DNA from: Acidimicrobiaceae bacterium | Lineage (GTDB): Bacteria; Actinomycetota; Acidimicrobiia; Acidimicrobiales; RAAP-2 | DNA: 64,000 bases | Assembly: GCA_027355725.1 (NCBI GenBank) | Contig: DAIEHI010000101.1 | Coordinates: 36,553-100,552 of the forward strand | Reading direction: 5' to 3' | Part shown: piece by piece, positions 18,206 to 28,223 of the stretch | How positions within the stretch are numbered: position 1 is the first letter of the stretch | How the letters are laid out: each line of letters starts with the position of its first letter | Translations under genes and position numbers: made by a program | The notes under the pieces: generated by a model | Databases searched by the model: none | Told to the model about the DNA's origin: nothing | Seen by the model: the letters and a program-made list of their open reading frames with translations, nothing else

Positions 18206-18485
18206 GGGGCACGCTTCTGTCTACTCCTTGCGTACATTCGATCCCTCACATCGACTCTCACGAGCATCACTTCAGCGTCTACGCATCAACACCAAAGAGA
18301 AAGTGTCAGGGCAGAACACGCACCTCGGCTCTCCGTGTCGGACTCGCCACGAGATTCGATCACCTGGCGATAAGCCAGGGCAGAACTACTCCGGACGCAG
18401 GGCCAACGCGGTAAAAAAAAGCCTGATCAACTCTAGAAAGATGTGCCCACGGGACCTTGACGCGCCACGTGGGTATTCAATGGCT
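18206..18485. other. Gene-free stretch with an 11-bp direct repeat and a hairpin
   Basis: No supported gene lies here. CAGGGCAGAAC occurs twice (18307-18317 and 18376-18386). A perfect 6-bp stem CCTGGC/GCCAGG with a GATAA loop lies at 18363-18379, its 3' arm overlapping the second repeat. The hairpin has no T-tract, so it is at best a weak terminator for kdpE. Confidence 0.5.
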
Positions 18486-18520
18486 TTCAAAATCTATGAA
18501 TTCATGGATATTATGAAAAT
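18486..18520 (+). promoter_or_regulatory. Leaderless promoter with an ArsR-type operator
   Basis: TTCAAA (18486-18491) and TATTAT (18509-18514) are separated by 17 bp and lie 6 nt before the ArsR ATG, so the mRNA should start at or next to the start codon. The spacer is occupied by the near-perfect palindrome ATCTATGAATTCATGGAT (18492-18509), centred on GAATTC. This is the arrangement expected for autorepression. Confidence 0.65.
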
Positions 18521-18871
18521 ATGGCCACAAACCGGATAGATCAACCCCTCTACGTAGCCAAGGCTGATTTGTTCCGGTCGCTCGGACATCCGGCACGAAT
18601 CAGGATTCTGGAACTCCTCGTTGAAGCAGAGCAACCAGTCACGACCTTGCTGGCCGCAACTGGCCTCGAACCATCGTCGCTTTCTCAGCACCTCAATGTC
18701 CTAAAGCACACGGCCCTGGTTGAATCGAGTCGAAAGGGCAACGCAGTCACGTACCGAATCACTGATCCGTCCGTTGGTCGCTTCTTAAAAGCGGCGCGGG
18801 CAGTGTTGGCTTCAACTTTGGGCCGAGCTCGTCAGACTCTCGAAGACCTCGAGAACCCCGAACTCTCGTGA
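18521..18871 (+). CDS. ArsR-family regulator (Rv0081-like)
   Basis: This 116-residue winged-helix protein is of the ArsR family: FRSLGHPARIRILELL is the first helix pair and LEPSSLSQHLNVLKHTALVESSRKGNAVTYRI the recognition helix and wing. No CxC metal-binding site is present on the DNA-binding helix, so it probably senses something other than a thiophilic metal. Size and position match M. tuberculosis Rv0081, the hypoxia-associated regulator that heads an operon of the same gene order. There is no ribosome-binding site; translation is probably leaderless. It likely controls itself and the downstream complex genes. Confidence 0.88.
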   Translation: MATNRIDQPLYVAKADLFRSLGHPARIRILELLVEAEQPVTTLLAATGLEPSSLSQHLNVLKHTALVESSRKGNAVTYRITDPSVGRFLKAARAVLASTLGRARQTLEDLENPELS

Positions 18872-18928
18872 CGTCGTGCGCGAGCTAGGTCACACTGACA
18901 CTCTGGCAACGGACAGGGGTGCACTCTC

Positions 18929-19435
18929 GTGAACGCAAACAGGAGAGGCCGCCGATCCATCCTTCGCACCATCTTCTCGCCGCCGGCGACTGAGACCACC
19001 AAGGACTCTTCATCACCCACGCCGCTCCCTGGTGTCGCGGTGCGCCTTCGAGGCTCACTGCAACTTCGCCACGTTGATGCAGGATCATGTAATGGTTGCG
19101 AAGTCGAGATTGCTTCTGCGTTCGCGCCCACCTACGACGTTGGTCGCTTCGGAGCCCGGTTAGTAGCGTCTCCGCGCCACGCTGACGGACTCTTGATCAC
19201 CGGTGTAGTGACGCGAAACATGCTCGGACCTTTGGTTCGAGCACTCGCCGCGACCCCTCAGCCGAACGTCATAATTGCGTGCGGCGATTGTGCCGTGAAC
19301 GGGGGAATCTTCGCGAATGCCTACGGCGTCGCGTCGCCACTCGACGATCTCGTTAATCCCGATGTCCGCATTACCGGTTGCCCACCACACCCTGACGACA
19401 TTGTGCACGCCCTTCGAACCATCACCGGACTGTGA
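18929..19435 (+). CDS. NuoB/HycG-like [4Fe-4S] subunit of the Ehr-type complex
   Basis: This 168-residue protein matches the 20-kDa NuoB/HycG family. Cys54 and Cys57 (AGSCNGCEVE), Cys118 (IACGDC) and Cys151 (ITGCPPHP) are the four expected ligands of the proximal [4Fe-4S] cluster (N2 in complex I). Residues 1-40 are a basic, probably flexible, N-terminal extension. The GTG start at 18929 follows CAGGGG. The gene is 57 bp after ArsR and its stop overlaps the next start, so it is part of the operon. It corresponds to Rv0082 by position. Confidence 0.85.
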   Translation: MNANRRGRRSILRTIFSPPATETTKDSSSPTPLPGVAVRLRGSLQLRHVDAGSCNGCEVEIASAFAPTYDVGRFGARLVASPRHADGLLITGVVTRNMLGPLVRALAATPQPNVIIACGDCAVNGGIFANAYGVASPLDDLVNPDVRITGCPPHPDDIVHALRTITGL

Positions 19436-19437
19436 CA

Positions 19438-21434
19438 ATGGATCTAGCGCTTCTAAGCCTGGTGCTCTGCATCGTGGGTGCTCTTCTGGCTTTGTCACTT
19501 AACGGTTCGGTGAGGGTCGTCGTGACAGGTATCGTTGGCATTGCTGCCTGCCTGGGAGCACTCGCCGCGGCACTTCGTGTGCTCATAGATGGCAACTCGG
19601 TCTCATTTCATTCGACGCTCCTACTTCCCCTATCGGGTATTGACCTCACACTCGACCCGCTCGGGGCCCTCTTTGTTGCGGTGACATCCATAGTGGGCAT
19701 CGCCTCGTGCCTTTACTACATCGGATATGCGCGAGACGAGTCAGGCTCTCGTCTCAGTCTGTCAATGTTCATGCTCTTTCTCCTTTCTCTGTTGCTCGTT
19801 CCCATGGCCTCGAGCGTCATGACGTGGATGTTCGCTTGGGAGATCATGGCGTTGAGCTCCATGCTGCTGATCACCACCGAACACCGTCATAGCCAAGCCG
19901 CTCGCCGGGCCGCACTCTGGTATGGCGTGATGACCCAGCTTGGTGCGGGGTCGATCTTGCTCGGGTTCCTGATTATGACGCTCCCCGCGCACGCACAGAC
20001 CTTCACACTCCTCGAGCAACACGCGGGCGGACTGACGTCACTCGAGCGTTCAGCCGCGTTCATCTTCAGTCTCATTGGATTTGCCTCAAAAGCAGGGGCC
20101 GTGCCACTGCACGTCTGGCTCCCAAAGGCGCATCCCGAGGCGCCAAGTCCAATTTCAGCGTTGATGTCGGGTTCAATGGTCGCTCTTGGCATCTACGGGA
20201 TAATCAGGGTCGGACTGACCCTCCTTGGTGGTGGATCACTCTGGTGGTGGTTAGTGGTGACGTCCCTCGGGGTCGCTTCAGCACTCTTTGGCGCACTGCA
20301 CGCCACAACCAGTACCGACATCAAACGACTTCTCGCCTACTCCACCATCGACGTCATGGGTCTCGTGCTTCTTGGCGTGGGAGCGGCCGGCGCAATGGCG
20401 GCCACTCATCATCACGAAGTTGCCCACCTGGCCATGGTTGCGTCGCTGTTGCTGATCGTCGCCCACAGCGGATTCAAGGGTTGCCTCTTCCTTGCCGCAG
20501 GTGCCATCGAACGCTCCACCGGGACTCGCAATCTCGACCAACTGGGCGGGCTGCTTTCTCGAATGCGAGTCACGGCAATAGTCTTCGTCGTCGCGACCCT
20601 CTCAGTCATGGCGGTCCCTCTCTTCAGTGGTTTCTCTTCCGAGTGGTTGCTCTTCGAGGGACTACTCGGCGGCTTCATTTCGCACAACAGTGCCACTTCA
20701 ATCGCAATGCTCGTGAGTGTCACTGCGCTCGCACTCACCGGTGGACTCACCGCGATCGCCTTCGTTAAAGCATTTGGGATTGCATTTCTCGGTCAACCTC
20801 GCAGCTCCAACGCCGAACACGCCCGAGATGCGTCACCCACCATGGGGGTGGCGATGTTCTTCTTGTGCATCCCATCAATCGTGTTGGGGCTCGCTCCCGG
20901 AAGTGTCATCCCCCTTCTCAATCGCGCAAGTGATGTCGGCCTGCGCCTGCACGTCGCCAGTCCCCTACGACCGGGTGCCGGCCTCGATCTGTTGTCGTCA
21001 CGGGGTTCCATAGAGCCACTGCTGATTCTCGCAGTTGGAGTCATTGCTTCGTTGGGTCTTTGGGGGCTGCTTCGATTGGTCGCGCGTGGAGGTGTTCGTC
21101 GAGCAGCAGCATGGAGTTCTGGCCGTGATGTCTTGACACCTCGGATGCAGTACACCGCAACGTCGTTCGCCGAGCCCCTCCAACGAGTGTTCGTCGACGT
21201 CCTGCGACCTGATAACGACCTCGACGTCACTCACGAGAGCGAATCGCGCTACTACGAGCAGCATCTCGCCTTTCTCAACCGGGTCGATGACACGATTGAG
21301 AACTCCATCTACCAGCCAGTCATCAAACTGGTTCGCCGAGCGGGTACCGCAGCGCTTCGATTGCAAAATGGCAGCATACATAGATACCTCGCGCTCGGTT
21401 TCATTGCGCTCTTGGTCGTTCTGGTCGTGCTGAC

Positions 21435-21438
<4 letters not shown>
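19438..21438 (+). CDS. HyfB/HycC-like antiporter-type membrane subunit
   Basis: This protein of about 666 residues belongs to the NuoL/M/N-Mrp antiporter family, with some 14-16 membrane helices. AWEIMALSS holds the conserved TM5 Glu, SKAGAVPLHVWLPKAHPEAPSPISALMSG holds the Lys and His of the broken-helix region (shown here as one family signature), and TDIKRLLAYST the second Lys. The proton-channel residues are therefore intact. The last 150 residues form a soluble linker and a final helix, as in hydrogenase-4 subunit B. A GTG at 19432 overlapping the upstream stop is an alternative start. It corresponds to Rv0083. Confidence 0.88.
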
Positions 21439-22396
<958 letters not shown>

Positions 22397-22400
<4 letters not shown>

Positions 22401-23056
22401 ATTCCTCTTCGTACATCGCGGCTCTTGAGATATCTGGCGGTGCGGTGCTGGTATTCGCACTTCTGACCCTTTGGCGCCGCGATGTGAAGGCCAACGTGCG
22501 AATGTTGCGACTACAGGGCGTGTCGCTCGCCTGTGTGGCCGGCGTGCTCGCACTGCACCAGCATGACCTTGGACTCGCAGTGACGGCCGTGCTCGTGCTG
22601 AGCGTCAAGGGTTTCGTCGCCCCCGAGTTGCTCCATCGTGTCGTTCGGCGCGATCCGCGTAGTCGCGAGACCGCGCCACTGGTCAACGTTCCTGCATCAC
22701 TCGTCACCGCGGCCGCCCTCATAGTGATTTCTTACGCTGTGAGCACCAAGATCATCGCCCTCGCACCTTCTCCCCCGACTCGCTTGGTGCCCATTGGAGT
22801 TGCCACAATCCTCGTCGGCTATTTCATGCTGGTGACTCGACGTAGGGCCGTGTCGCAAATCATCGGCCTGCTTCTTGTCGACAACGGTATCGCTCTCGTG
22901 ACTTTCCTCTTGACCGCCGGCGTGCCGTTGATCGTAGAACTCGGCGCGTCCCTTGACGTCCTGCTCGTCGTAGTTGTTCTACAAGTCTTACTGGCCAACA
23001 TGCGCGAACGTCTCGGCACCACAGACCTCGATCAATTGAGAGAGCTGCGCGACTAG
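22397..23056 (+). CDS. HyfE/HycP-like membrane subunit
   Basis: This 219-residue protein has six to seven helices and resembles the HyfE subunit of hydrogenase-4 (NuoK-like C-terminal part, with LLLVDNGIALVTFLL). M. tuberculosis HycP (Rv0085) has the same position and nearly the same size. The ATG at 22397 overlaps the hycD-like stop (ATGA), which sets the start; its stop TAG overlaps the next GTG. Confidence 0.85.
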
Positions 23057-24516
23057 TGTTGGTCACTCTCATTCTCCTCGTTCCGTTCGTGACCGGTCTC
23101 CTTGTCTTTGTCCTGCGGTGGGGGCCCTGGATTGGCCGACTGATGAGTGCTTCGGCACTCGCCGTGCTCGCCATGGGCATCACACTCTCGGTGACCACCT
23201 CGTCGCACGCACCACTGACGTCCCTGCACGGGGCGCTTCGTGCCGACGCCCTGAGTTCCTTCATGGTCGTCGTGATCGGGGTCGTATCACTCCTCGCAGC
23301 CCTTCAGACAACACGCGCGATGAATCACGAGATCCTTTCTGGCACAACGCAACGTCAGGCAAGTTCGTACAGCGTTCTCTTCCAAGTCTTTGTCACCTGC
23401 ATGCTCGCCGCGGTGCTCGCTGCCAATCTGGGCGTGATGTGGATTGCCGTCGAGGCAACGACAATCTCGACGACATTCCTCGTAAATCACCGCCGATCAG
23501 AGAAGTCGTTTGAAGCCGCCTGGAAATACGTGATTCTCTGTTCAGTGGGCATCGCCCTTGCCTTCCTCGGCACCGTGCTCATCTATTTCGCGGCACTGCA
23601 CGCGGGCAATGGCTCTCACAGCGTTGCGACCTTGGACTGGACGTCGCTCATGAAAGTCGCGCCTCGACTCGATCCGGGTGTCGTGCGCCTCGCACTTGCA
23701 ATTCTGGTGCTCGGTTACGGAACCAAGGTCGGTCTCGCGCCGATGCACAGTTGGCTCCCCGACGCCCACGGCCAAGCACCAGCGCCGATCTCGGCGCTGA
23801 TGTCTGGGGTGTTGTTGACGGTGGCCTTCTACGCCCTCCTTCGATTCAAGGCCATTGCCGACATCGCGCTCGGAATCAACTTCCCGCGCTATCTCTTCAT
23901 CGTGGTCGGCCTTGCCTCGTTGCTTGTAGCGAGCGCAATGTTGATCGCCCAACGTGATTACAAGAGGATGCTCGCGTATTCAAGCGTGGAGCACATGGGA
24001 CTGTTGACCCTCGGCGCTGCTGCTGGTGGGCCCCTCGCCATTGCTGCAGTCCTCTTGCACGTCCTCGGTCACGGAATGACCAAGTCAGTTCTCTTCCTCG
24101 CATCAGGAGAGATTCACCACGACGAGGGGACAACGGCCATCGCCCAAGTGAACTCGCTCATCGCACGACGACCAATGCTCGGTGGCATCTTCGGTGTCGC
24201 GATGCTCTCACTCTTGGGCTTTCCGCCCTTCAGTCTCTTCGTCAGCGAACTCAATATGGCCAGAGCCGAACTCGATGCGGGCCTGTGGTGGGTCGTGCTG
24301 ATCTCTCTTGGTTGCCTCGGCGTCATCTTCGCTTCAATGGCCTCTCACGCGCGAAGCATGCTACTGGGCCCCAGTGCAGTGCCCGCTTCGAATGATGCAC
24401 CACGGTCTGTGGTGGTGCCGCTCGTCGGTGCACTGCTCGCGTGCGCCGTGATTGGCGTCTCATCGTGGCCCCTGCTCTCACTCTTGCACGATGCGGCGAA
24501 GGTTCTCTTGCCATGA
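23056..24516 (+). CDS. HyfF/HycQ-like antiporter-type membrane subunit
   Basis: This 486-residue NuoN/HyfF-like antiporter subunit has about 14 helices. VEATTISTTFLVN carries the TM5 Glu, GTKVGLAPMHSWLPDAHG the Lys/His region with PAPISALMSGVLL after it, and YKRMLAYSSVEHMG the later Lys. The pump residues are retained. The start is GTG at 23056, overlapping the upstream TAG. It corresponds to Rv0086 (hycQ). Confidence 0.88.
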   Translation: MLVTLILLVPFVTGLLVFVLRWGPWIGRLMSASALAVLAMGITLSVTTSSHAPLTSLHGALRADALSSFMVVVIGVVSLLAALQTTRAMNHEILSGTTQRQASSYSVLFQVFVTCMLAAVLAANLGVMWIAVEATTISTTFLVNHRRSEKSFEAAWKYVILCSVGIALAFLGTVLIYFAALHAGNGSHSVATLDWTSLMKVAPRLDPGVVRLALAILVLGYGTKVGLAPMHSWLPDAHGQAPAPISALMSGVLLTVAFYALLRFKAIADIALGINFPRYLFIVVGLASLLVASAMLIAQRDYKRMLAYSSVEHMGLLTLGAAAGGPLAIAAVLLHVLGHGMTKSVLFLASGEIHHDEGTTAIAQVNSLIARRPMLGGIFGVAMLSLLGFPPFSLFVSELNMARAELDAGLWWVVLISLGCLGVIFASMASHARSMLLGPSAVPASNDAPRSVVVPLVGALLACAVIGVSSWPLLSLLHDAAKVLLP

Positions 24517-25991
24517 TCAAGACCCGTACCGCCGTTGAACTCTCCGCGCACGACTTGCATTTCAACGCAGAGCGACTCTTCGAGGCTGGTTACACACTCG
24601 CAGCAATCACCGCTCATGATGACGATGACGAACTTCGCGTTGTCTATAGCTTCATCATTGGACCACCCGATGAGTGCCACGAACTGATCGTTCGCGTCAG
24701 CAAGGACGATCCGACGCTGCCCTCGCTGAGTGATCTCTCATTCCCGGCGAGTCGCTTCGAACGTGAGATCCATGACTTCTTCGGCATCGTACCTGTGGGG
24801 CATCGCTTCTTGCGACCGCTCGCACTCCACCAACATTGGCCGGTCGACTGGCGAGCACTGCGTCACGACTCGGGACCCATGCCGCCAATGCGCGACGATG
24901 CTGCGCCGTACCCATTCGTTGAAGTTCAAGGCAGTGGGGTGTATGAGATTCCGGTCGGCCCTATTCACGCTGGCCTCATTGAACCGGGTCATTTTCGATT
25001 CTCCGTTGTCGGTGAAACAATCCTCAAGATGACTGCTCGCCTCTGGTACGTCCACCGCGGAATTGAGCGTCTCTTCGAGGGGACGGCCCCGGCGCAGGGA
25101 CTGATGATCGCCGAACGGATCTCCGGCGACACCGCAGTAGGTCATTCACTCGCCTTCGTCATGGCCCTCGAAGACGCGATGGGTATTGAAGTTCAAGTCG
25201 AATCCAAGGTCGTGCGCGCACTACTTCTCGAGCTCGAACGGTTGTATAACCACGTCGGAGACATTGGCGCGATGTGCAACGACGTTGGTTTCGGTGTCGC
25301 ACAGGCGCGAGCGATGATCATCCGCGAAGGACTCCTTCGCCTCAATGAATCGGTCACCGGGCATCGTCTCCTTCGCGGTTCGATAGGACTCGGTACATCA
25401 CACGTTCGTCGCCTTCCGTCCAGCGAGGAGCTGGATCAGGTTGCACAGGAGCTTGATGACCTCGTGGGTTTGGCGCTTTCGAACACTGTGCTCGTTGACC
25501 GCTTCGAGGGCACGGCCGTCCTCCACGCCGACGACGCGCGGCAACTTGGCACACTCGGCCCCGCGGCACGGGCTTCTGGGTGTGGCGTTGACGCGCGAGC
25601 CGCGCACGGCTTCGTGGAAAGCCCGGCATTCAGGCTGCTGGTCCAATCTCGCGGAGACGTGATGGCCCGATTCATCCAGCGCGTTGAGGAGGCCCGAATG
25701 TCGATTTCAATGATCCAGGATTTCCTCAGACGCGTGGACCGGTTGTCCCACGAGTCAAGAGAACGCGTCGACCCTTCCCGCGAAGGTCTCGGTATCGTCG
25801 AGGGTTGGCGCGGGATGATTGTTCATCGCGTGGAGATTGATGTGTCGGGCGCGCTTTCACGTTGCCACGTGGTCGACCCTTCATTTCACAACTGGCCCGC
25901 CGTAGCGGTCTCGCTCGCCGACACCATCGTTCCCGACTTTCCTCTCGCCAACAAGAGTTTCAATCTCTCCTACGCCGGTAACGACCTCTAG
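24513..25991 (+). CDS. HycE-like large subunit (NuoC-NuoD fusion) lacking [NiFe] ligands
   Basis: This 492-residue protein fuses a NuoC-like domain (about 1-115, with ASRFEREIHDFFGI) to a NuoD/HycE-like domain (about 140-492, with VGPIHAGLIEPGHFRF). In hydrogenases the L1 motif is C-G-I-C-x3-H and the L2 motif C-x2-C. Here L1 reads ERISGDTAVGH (Ser204 and Thr207 in place of Cys), and L2, at the C-terminus, reads FNLSYAGNDL (Ser486 and Gly489 in place of Cys). So no Ni-Fe centre can be built. No NuoI/HycF ferredoxin-type gene is in the operon. The protein fits the Ehr (energy-converting hydrogenase related) group, whose reaction is unknown. The ATG overlaps the HyfF-like stop. It corresponds to Rv0087 (hycE). 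Confidence 0.88.
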   Translation: MIKTRTAVELSAHDLHFNAERLFEAGYTLAAITAHDDDDELRVVYSFIIGPPDECHELIVRVSKDDPTLPSLSDLSFPASRFEREIHDFFGIVPVGHRFLRPLALHQHWPVDWRALRHDSGPMPPMRDDAAPYPFVEVQGSGVYEIPVGPIHAGLIEPGHFRFSVVGETILKMTARLWYVHRGIERLFEGTAPAQGLMIAERISGDTAVGHSLAFVMALEDAMGIEVQVESKVVRALLLELERLYNHVGDIGAMCNDVGFGVAQARAMIIREGLLRLNESVTGHRLLRGSIGLGTSHVRRLPSSEELDQVAQELDDLVGLALSNTVLVDRFEGTAVLHADDARQLGTLGPAARASGCGVDARAAHGFVESPAFRLLVQSRGDVMARFIQRVEEARMSISMIQDFLRRVDRLSHESRERVDPSREGLGIVEGWRGMIVHRVEIDVSGALSRCHVVDPSFHNWPAVAVSLADTIVPDFPLANKSFNLSYAGNDL

Positions 25992-26022
25992 AACGCCGCA
26001 GTCGCGCGGGCGGCTTGGTTAT

Positions 26023-26988
26023 GTGCAGATGTGCAAGTATCGAGAGGTGCCCCTCGACGTCGCTTCGAGCGAAGAAGACCTGGTAGTTCACATCGAACAC
26101 TTCGCGATGTCTTTCGCTGCTCGCACCGTGATTGAGGACCTTTCATTCGATATCAGGCGTGGAGAGACGTTCGGCTTTCTCGGCAGCAACGGCTCGGGCA
26201 AGACAACGACGATACGCGCCCTGCTGGGCATCTACCGGGCGACCTCGGGGACCCTGCTCGTGGAGGGCAAACCTTTCGATCCAGCGAGTGGGATCCGACT
26301 TGGCTACCTACCCGAAGAGCGCGGACTCTACAAGAAGGAACCCGTCATCGACGTCATGGTGTACTTCGGACGTCTCAAGGGTCTCAACCATGACGACGCA
26401 AAGAAGTGGTCGATGGCGTTTCTCGAGCGTGTTGAACTGGAAGCTCAGGCGCAGATCCGATTAGACAAACTCTCGAGTGGTCAGCAGCAAAAAGTTCAGC
26501 TTGGCGTCACAATCATGAACAATCCAACGTTGTTGATTCTGGACGAACCAACCAAGGGATTTGACCCCATCAATCGACGTCTCCTCATGGACATCATTGA
26601 AGATCAACGTCGCGCTGGGGCCACGGTCATGATGGTGACGCACCAAATGGATGAGGTGGAGCGCCTGTGCGATCGTGTGGTGCTGTTAAAGGACGGCAGG
26701 GCTGAGGCGTACGGCACAATCAGCGCGATTCAAGACCTCTATGGGGGCACCACCATCAAAATCCGTTACTCGGGCGATATTCCCGACAGCGACCTCTACA
26801 CCATTGCCATTCGCGAACGTAATCACGCCGAGTTGAAAGCAGCCAGTGGCGCGAGCGACGCACAAGTCCTCAAGTACCTCGTCGATGCAGGTGTCGCCGT
26901 CAGTGAGTTCTCGACGGGTAGGCCCTCCCTCGACGAGATCTTCCTCAAAGTGTACGGGAACGAATCAAACAAGGCAGGCAGCGCATGA
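26023..26988 (+). CDS. ABC transporter ATP-binding protein (NatA-like)
   Basis: This 321-residue protein is an ABC ATPase with Walker A GSNGSGKTT, the signature LSSGQQQK, Walker B LLILDEPTKGFDP and the switch His in VTHQMDE. The C-terminal 80 residues form the DUF4162-like tail seen in NatA/ABC-2 exporters. The 5' end is uncertain: GTG 26023, ATG 26029 or a GTG near 26047 all give the same domain. It starts 31 bp after the Ehr operon on the same strand and overlaps the permease start, so it could be read through from the Ehr operon, though no functional link is evident. Confidence 0.88.
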   Translation: MQMCKYREVPLDVASSEEDLVVHIEHFAMSFAARTVIEDLSFDIRRGETFGFLGSNGSGKTTTIRALLGIYRATSGTLLVEGKPFDPASGIRLGYLPEERGLYKKEPVIDVMVYFGRLKGLNHDDAKKWSMAFLERVELEAQAQIRLDKLSSGQQQKVQLGVTIMNNPTLLILDEPTKGFDPINRRLLMDIIEDQRRAGATVMMVTHQMDEVERLCDRVVLLKDGRAEAYGTISAIQDLYGGTTIKIRYSGDIPDSDLYTIAIRERNHAELKAASGASDAQVLKYLVDAGVAVSEFSTGRPSLDEIFLKVYGNESNKAGSA

Positions 26989-28214
26989 GACGCCATAACC
27001 TGCGCACAGTCATCGCCTTCGAAGTCCGTCGCACGCTCAACAAGCGTCGTTTTTGGCTGGCGACGCTGATCGTCCCCGTTGTCATGATTGCGGTCTTTGG
27101 CTTGATTCAAGCAAGTAGCCAATCGACTCAGAACAGCCTCGCAGCACAGAAGAAAGTCACGTTCAGCTTCGCCTACTCTGACGCGTCAGGTTACGTCAGC
27201 GCCCCGCTCATCGCGAAACTCGGCGGTGTGAATGTCACCTCTCCCGCCAAGGGCATTGCCCTTGTACGCAGTGGTCGCATCGACGCGTACTTCGAGTTTC
27301 CAAAGGATCTTCTCACCCAGACCGTCCAAGTCTTCGCGAAGGACGTCGGGGTCTTCAACAATGGTCGATATTCGACCATTGCAACTGACATCTTGCAATC
27401 GAGCGCCGACCAAGCGATTCATTCGCCCACACTCGCAACTCTGGCGAGGGGGTCAATCAAGGTCTCGGTCACGACGTACAGTGGTGGCTCCCCTACACCA
27501 GGCATCGGCGGACTCATCCCCCCGCTGATCTTCCTCATCATCTTCTACGTCATCATCCTGCTCCTTGGCAATCAGATGCTGAGCAGCACGCTCGAGGAAA
27601 AGGAGAATCGGGTCACTGAGATGATTCTCACGACCGTTGACTCAACGACGCTCATTCTTGGAAAGGTGCTGTCACTCTTCACGATAGGTCTCGTGCAGAT
27701 TCTTATCTTTCTAGCACCGCTCGGCGTCGGCTATGCCTTCATGCGCACCTCGCTCAATCTTCCGAACCTGCATCTCTCGACACTGGTATTCAACCCGGTG
27801 CGCATCACGATCGGGGCATTACTCCTTCTCGCAGGATTTTCGCTGTTCTCGGTGACACTGGTTGCGATTGGCGCCATCGTGCCGACCGCTAAAGAAGCCG
27901 GCAGTTTCTTTGGTGGCATGATGGCACTCATCTTCGTGCCGTTCTATGCAGTGAGCCTCATCTTGAGCCATCCAAATTCTTTGATCTCGCACGTCTTCAC
28001 ATTCTTTCCCTACTCAGCGCCGGTGACGGGAATGTTGCGTAACGCATTCGGGTCCCTGAGCGTCGCAGCGTCCATCACCGTGATCATCGAATTGTTCATC
28101 TTCGCGGCCATAGTTCTTCGAATAGCCGTTCAACTGTTCCGCTACGGGTCCATTGAGTACTCTCGAAAGGTCAACGTCAAAGCTGCGTTGGGTCTTTCGA
28201 GGAGTCCTCGATAG
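26985..28214 (+). CDS. ABC-2 type permease (NatB-like)
   Basis: This 409-residue membrane protein has a first helix at about 20-42, an extracytoplasmic domain (about 45-175) and five to six helices afterwards, the ABC-2/NatB layout. STLEEKENRVTEMILT is the conserved cytoplasmic loop after the second helix of the YhaP/NatB group. The ATG overlaps the ATPase stop by 4 bp. Together they form a complete exporter; sodium, peptide or antibiotic export are all possible. A short palindrome TCGAGGAGTCCTCGA lies at its 3' end (28197-28211), close to the convergent GH18-like gene. Confidence 0.85.
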   Translation: MRRHNLRTVIAFEVRRTLNKRRFWLATLIVPVVMIAVFGLIQASSQSTQNSLAAQKKVTFSFAYSDASGYVSAPLIAKLGGVNVTSPAKGIALVRSGRIDAYFEFPKDLLTQTVQVFAKDVGVFNNGRYSTIATDILQSSADQAIHSPTLATLARGSIKVSVTTYSGGSPTPGIGGLIPPLIFLIIFYVIILLLGNQMLSSTLEEKENRVTEMILTTVDSTTLILGKVLSLFTIGLVQILIFLAPLGVGYAFMRTSLNLPNLHLSTLVFNPVRITIGALLLLAGFSLFSVTLVAIGAIVPTAKEAGSFFGGMMALIFVPFYAVSLILSHPNSLISHVFTFFPYSAPVTGMLRNAFGSLSVAASITVIIELFIFAAIVLRIAVQLFRYGSIEYSRKVNVKAALGLSRSPR

Positions 28215-28223
28215 GTCCTCGAC

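Noticed and set aside
24513..25991. Active [NiFe] hydrogenase
   Set aside because: All four ligand cysteines are missing and no maturation genes are present.
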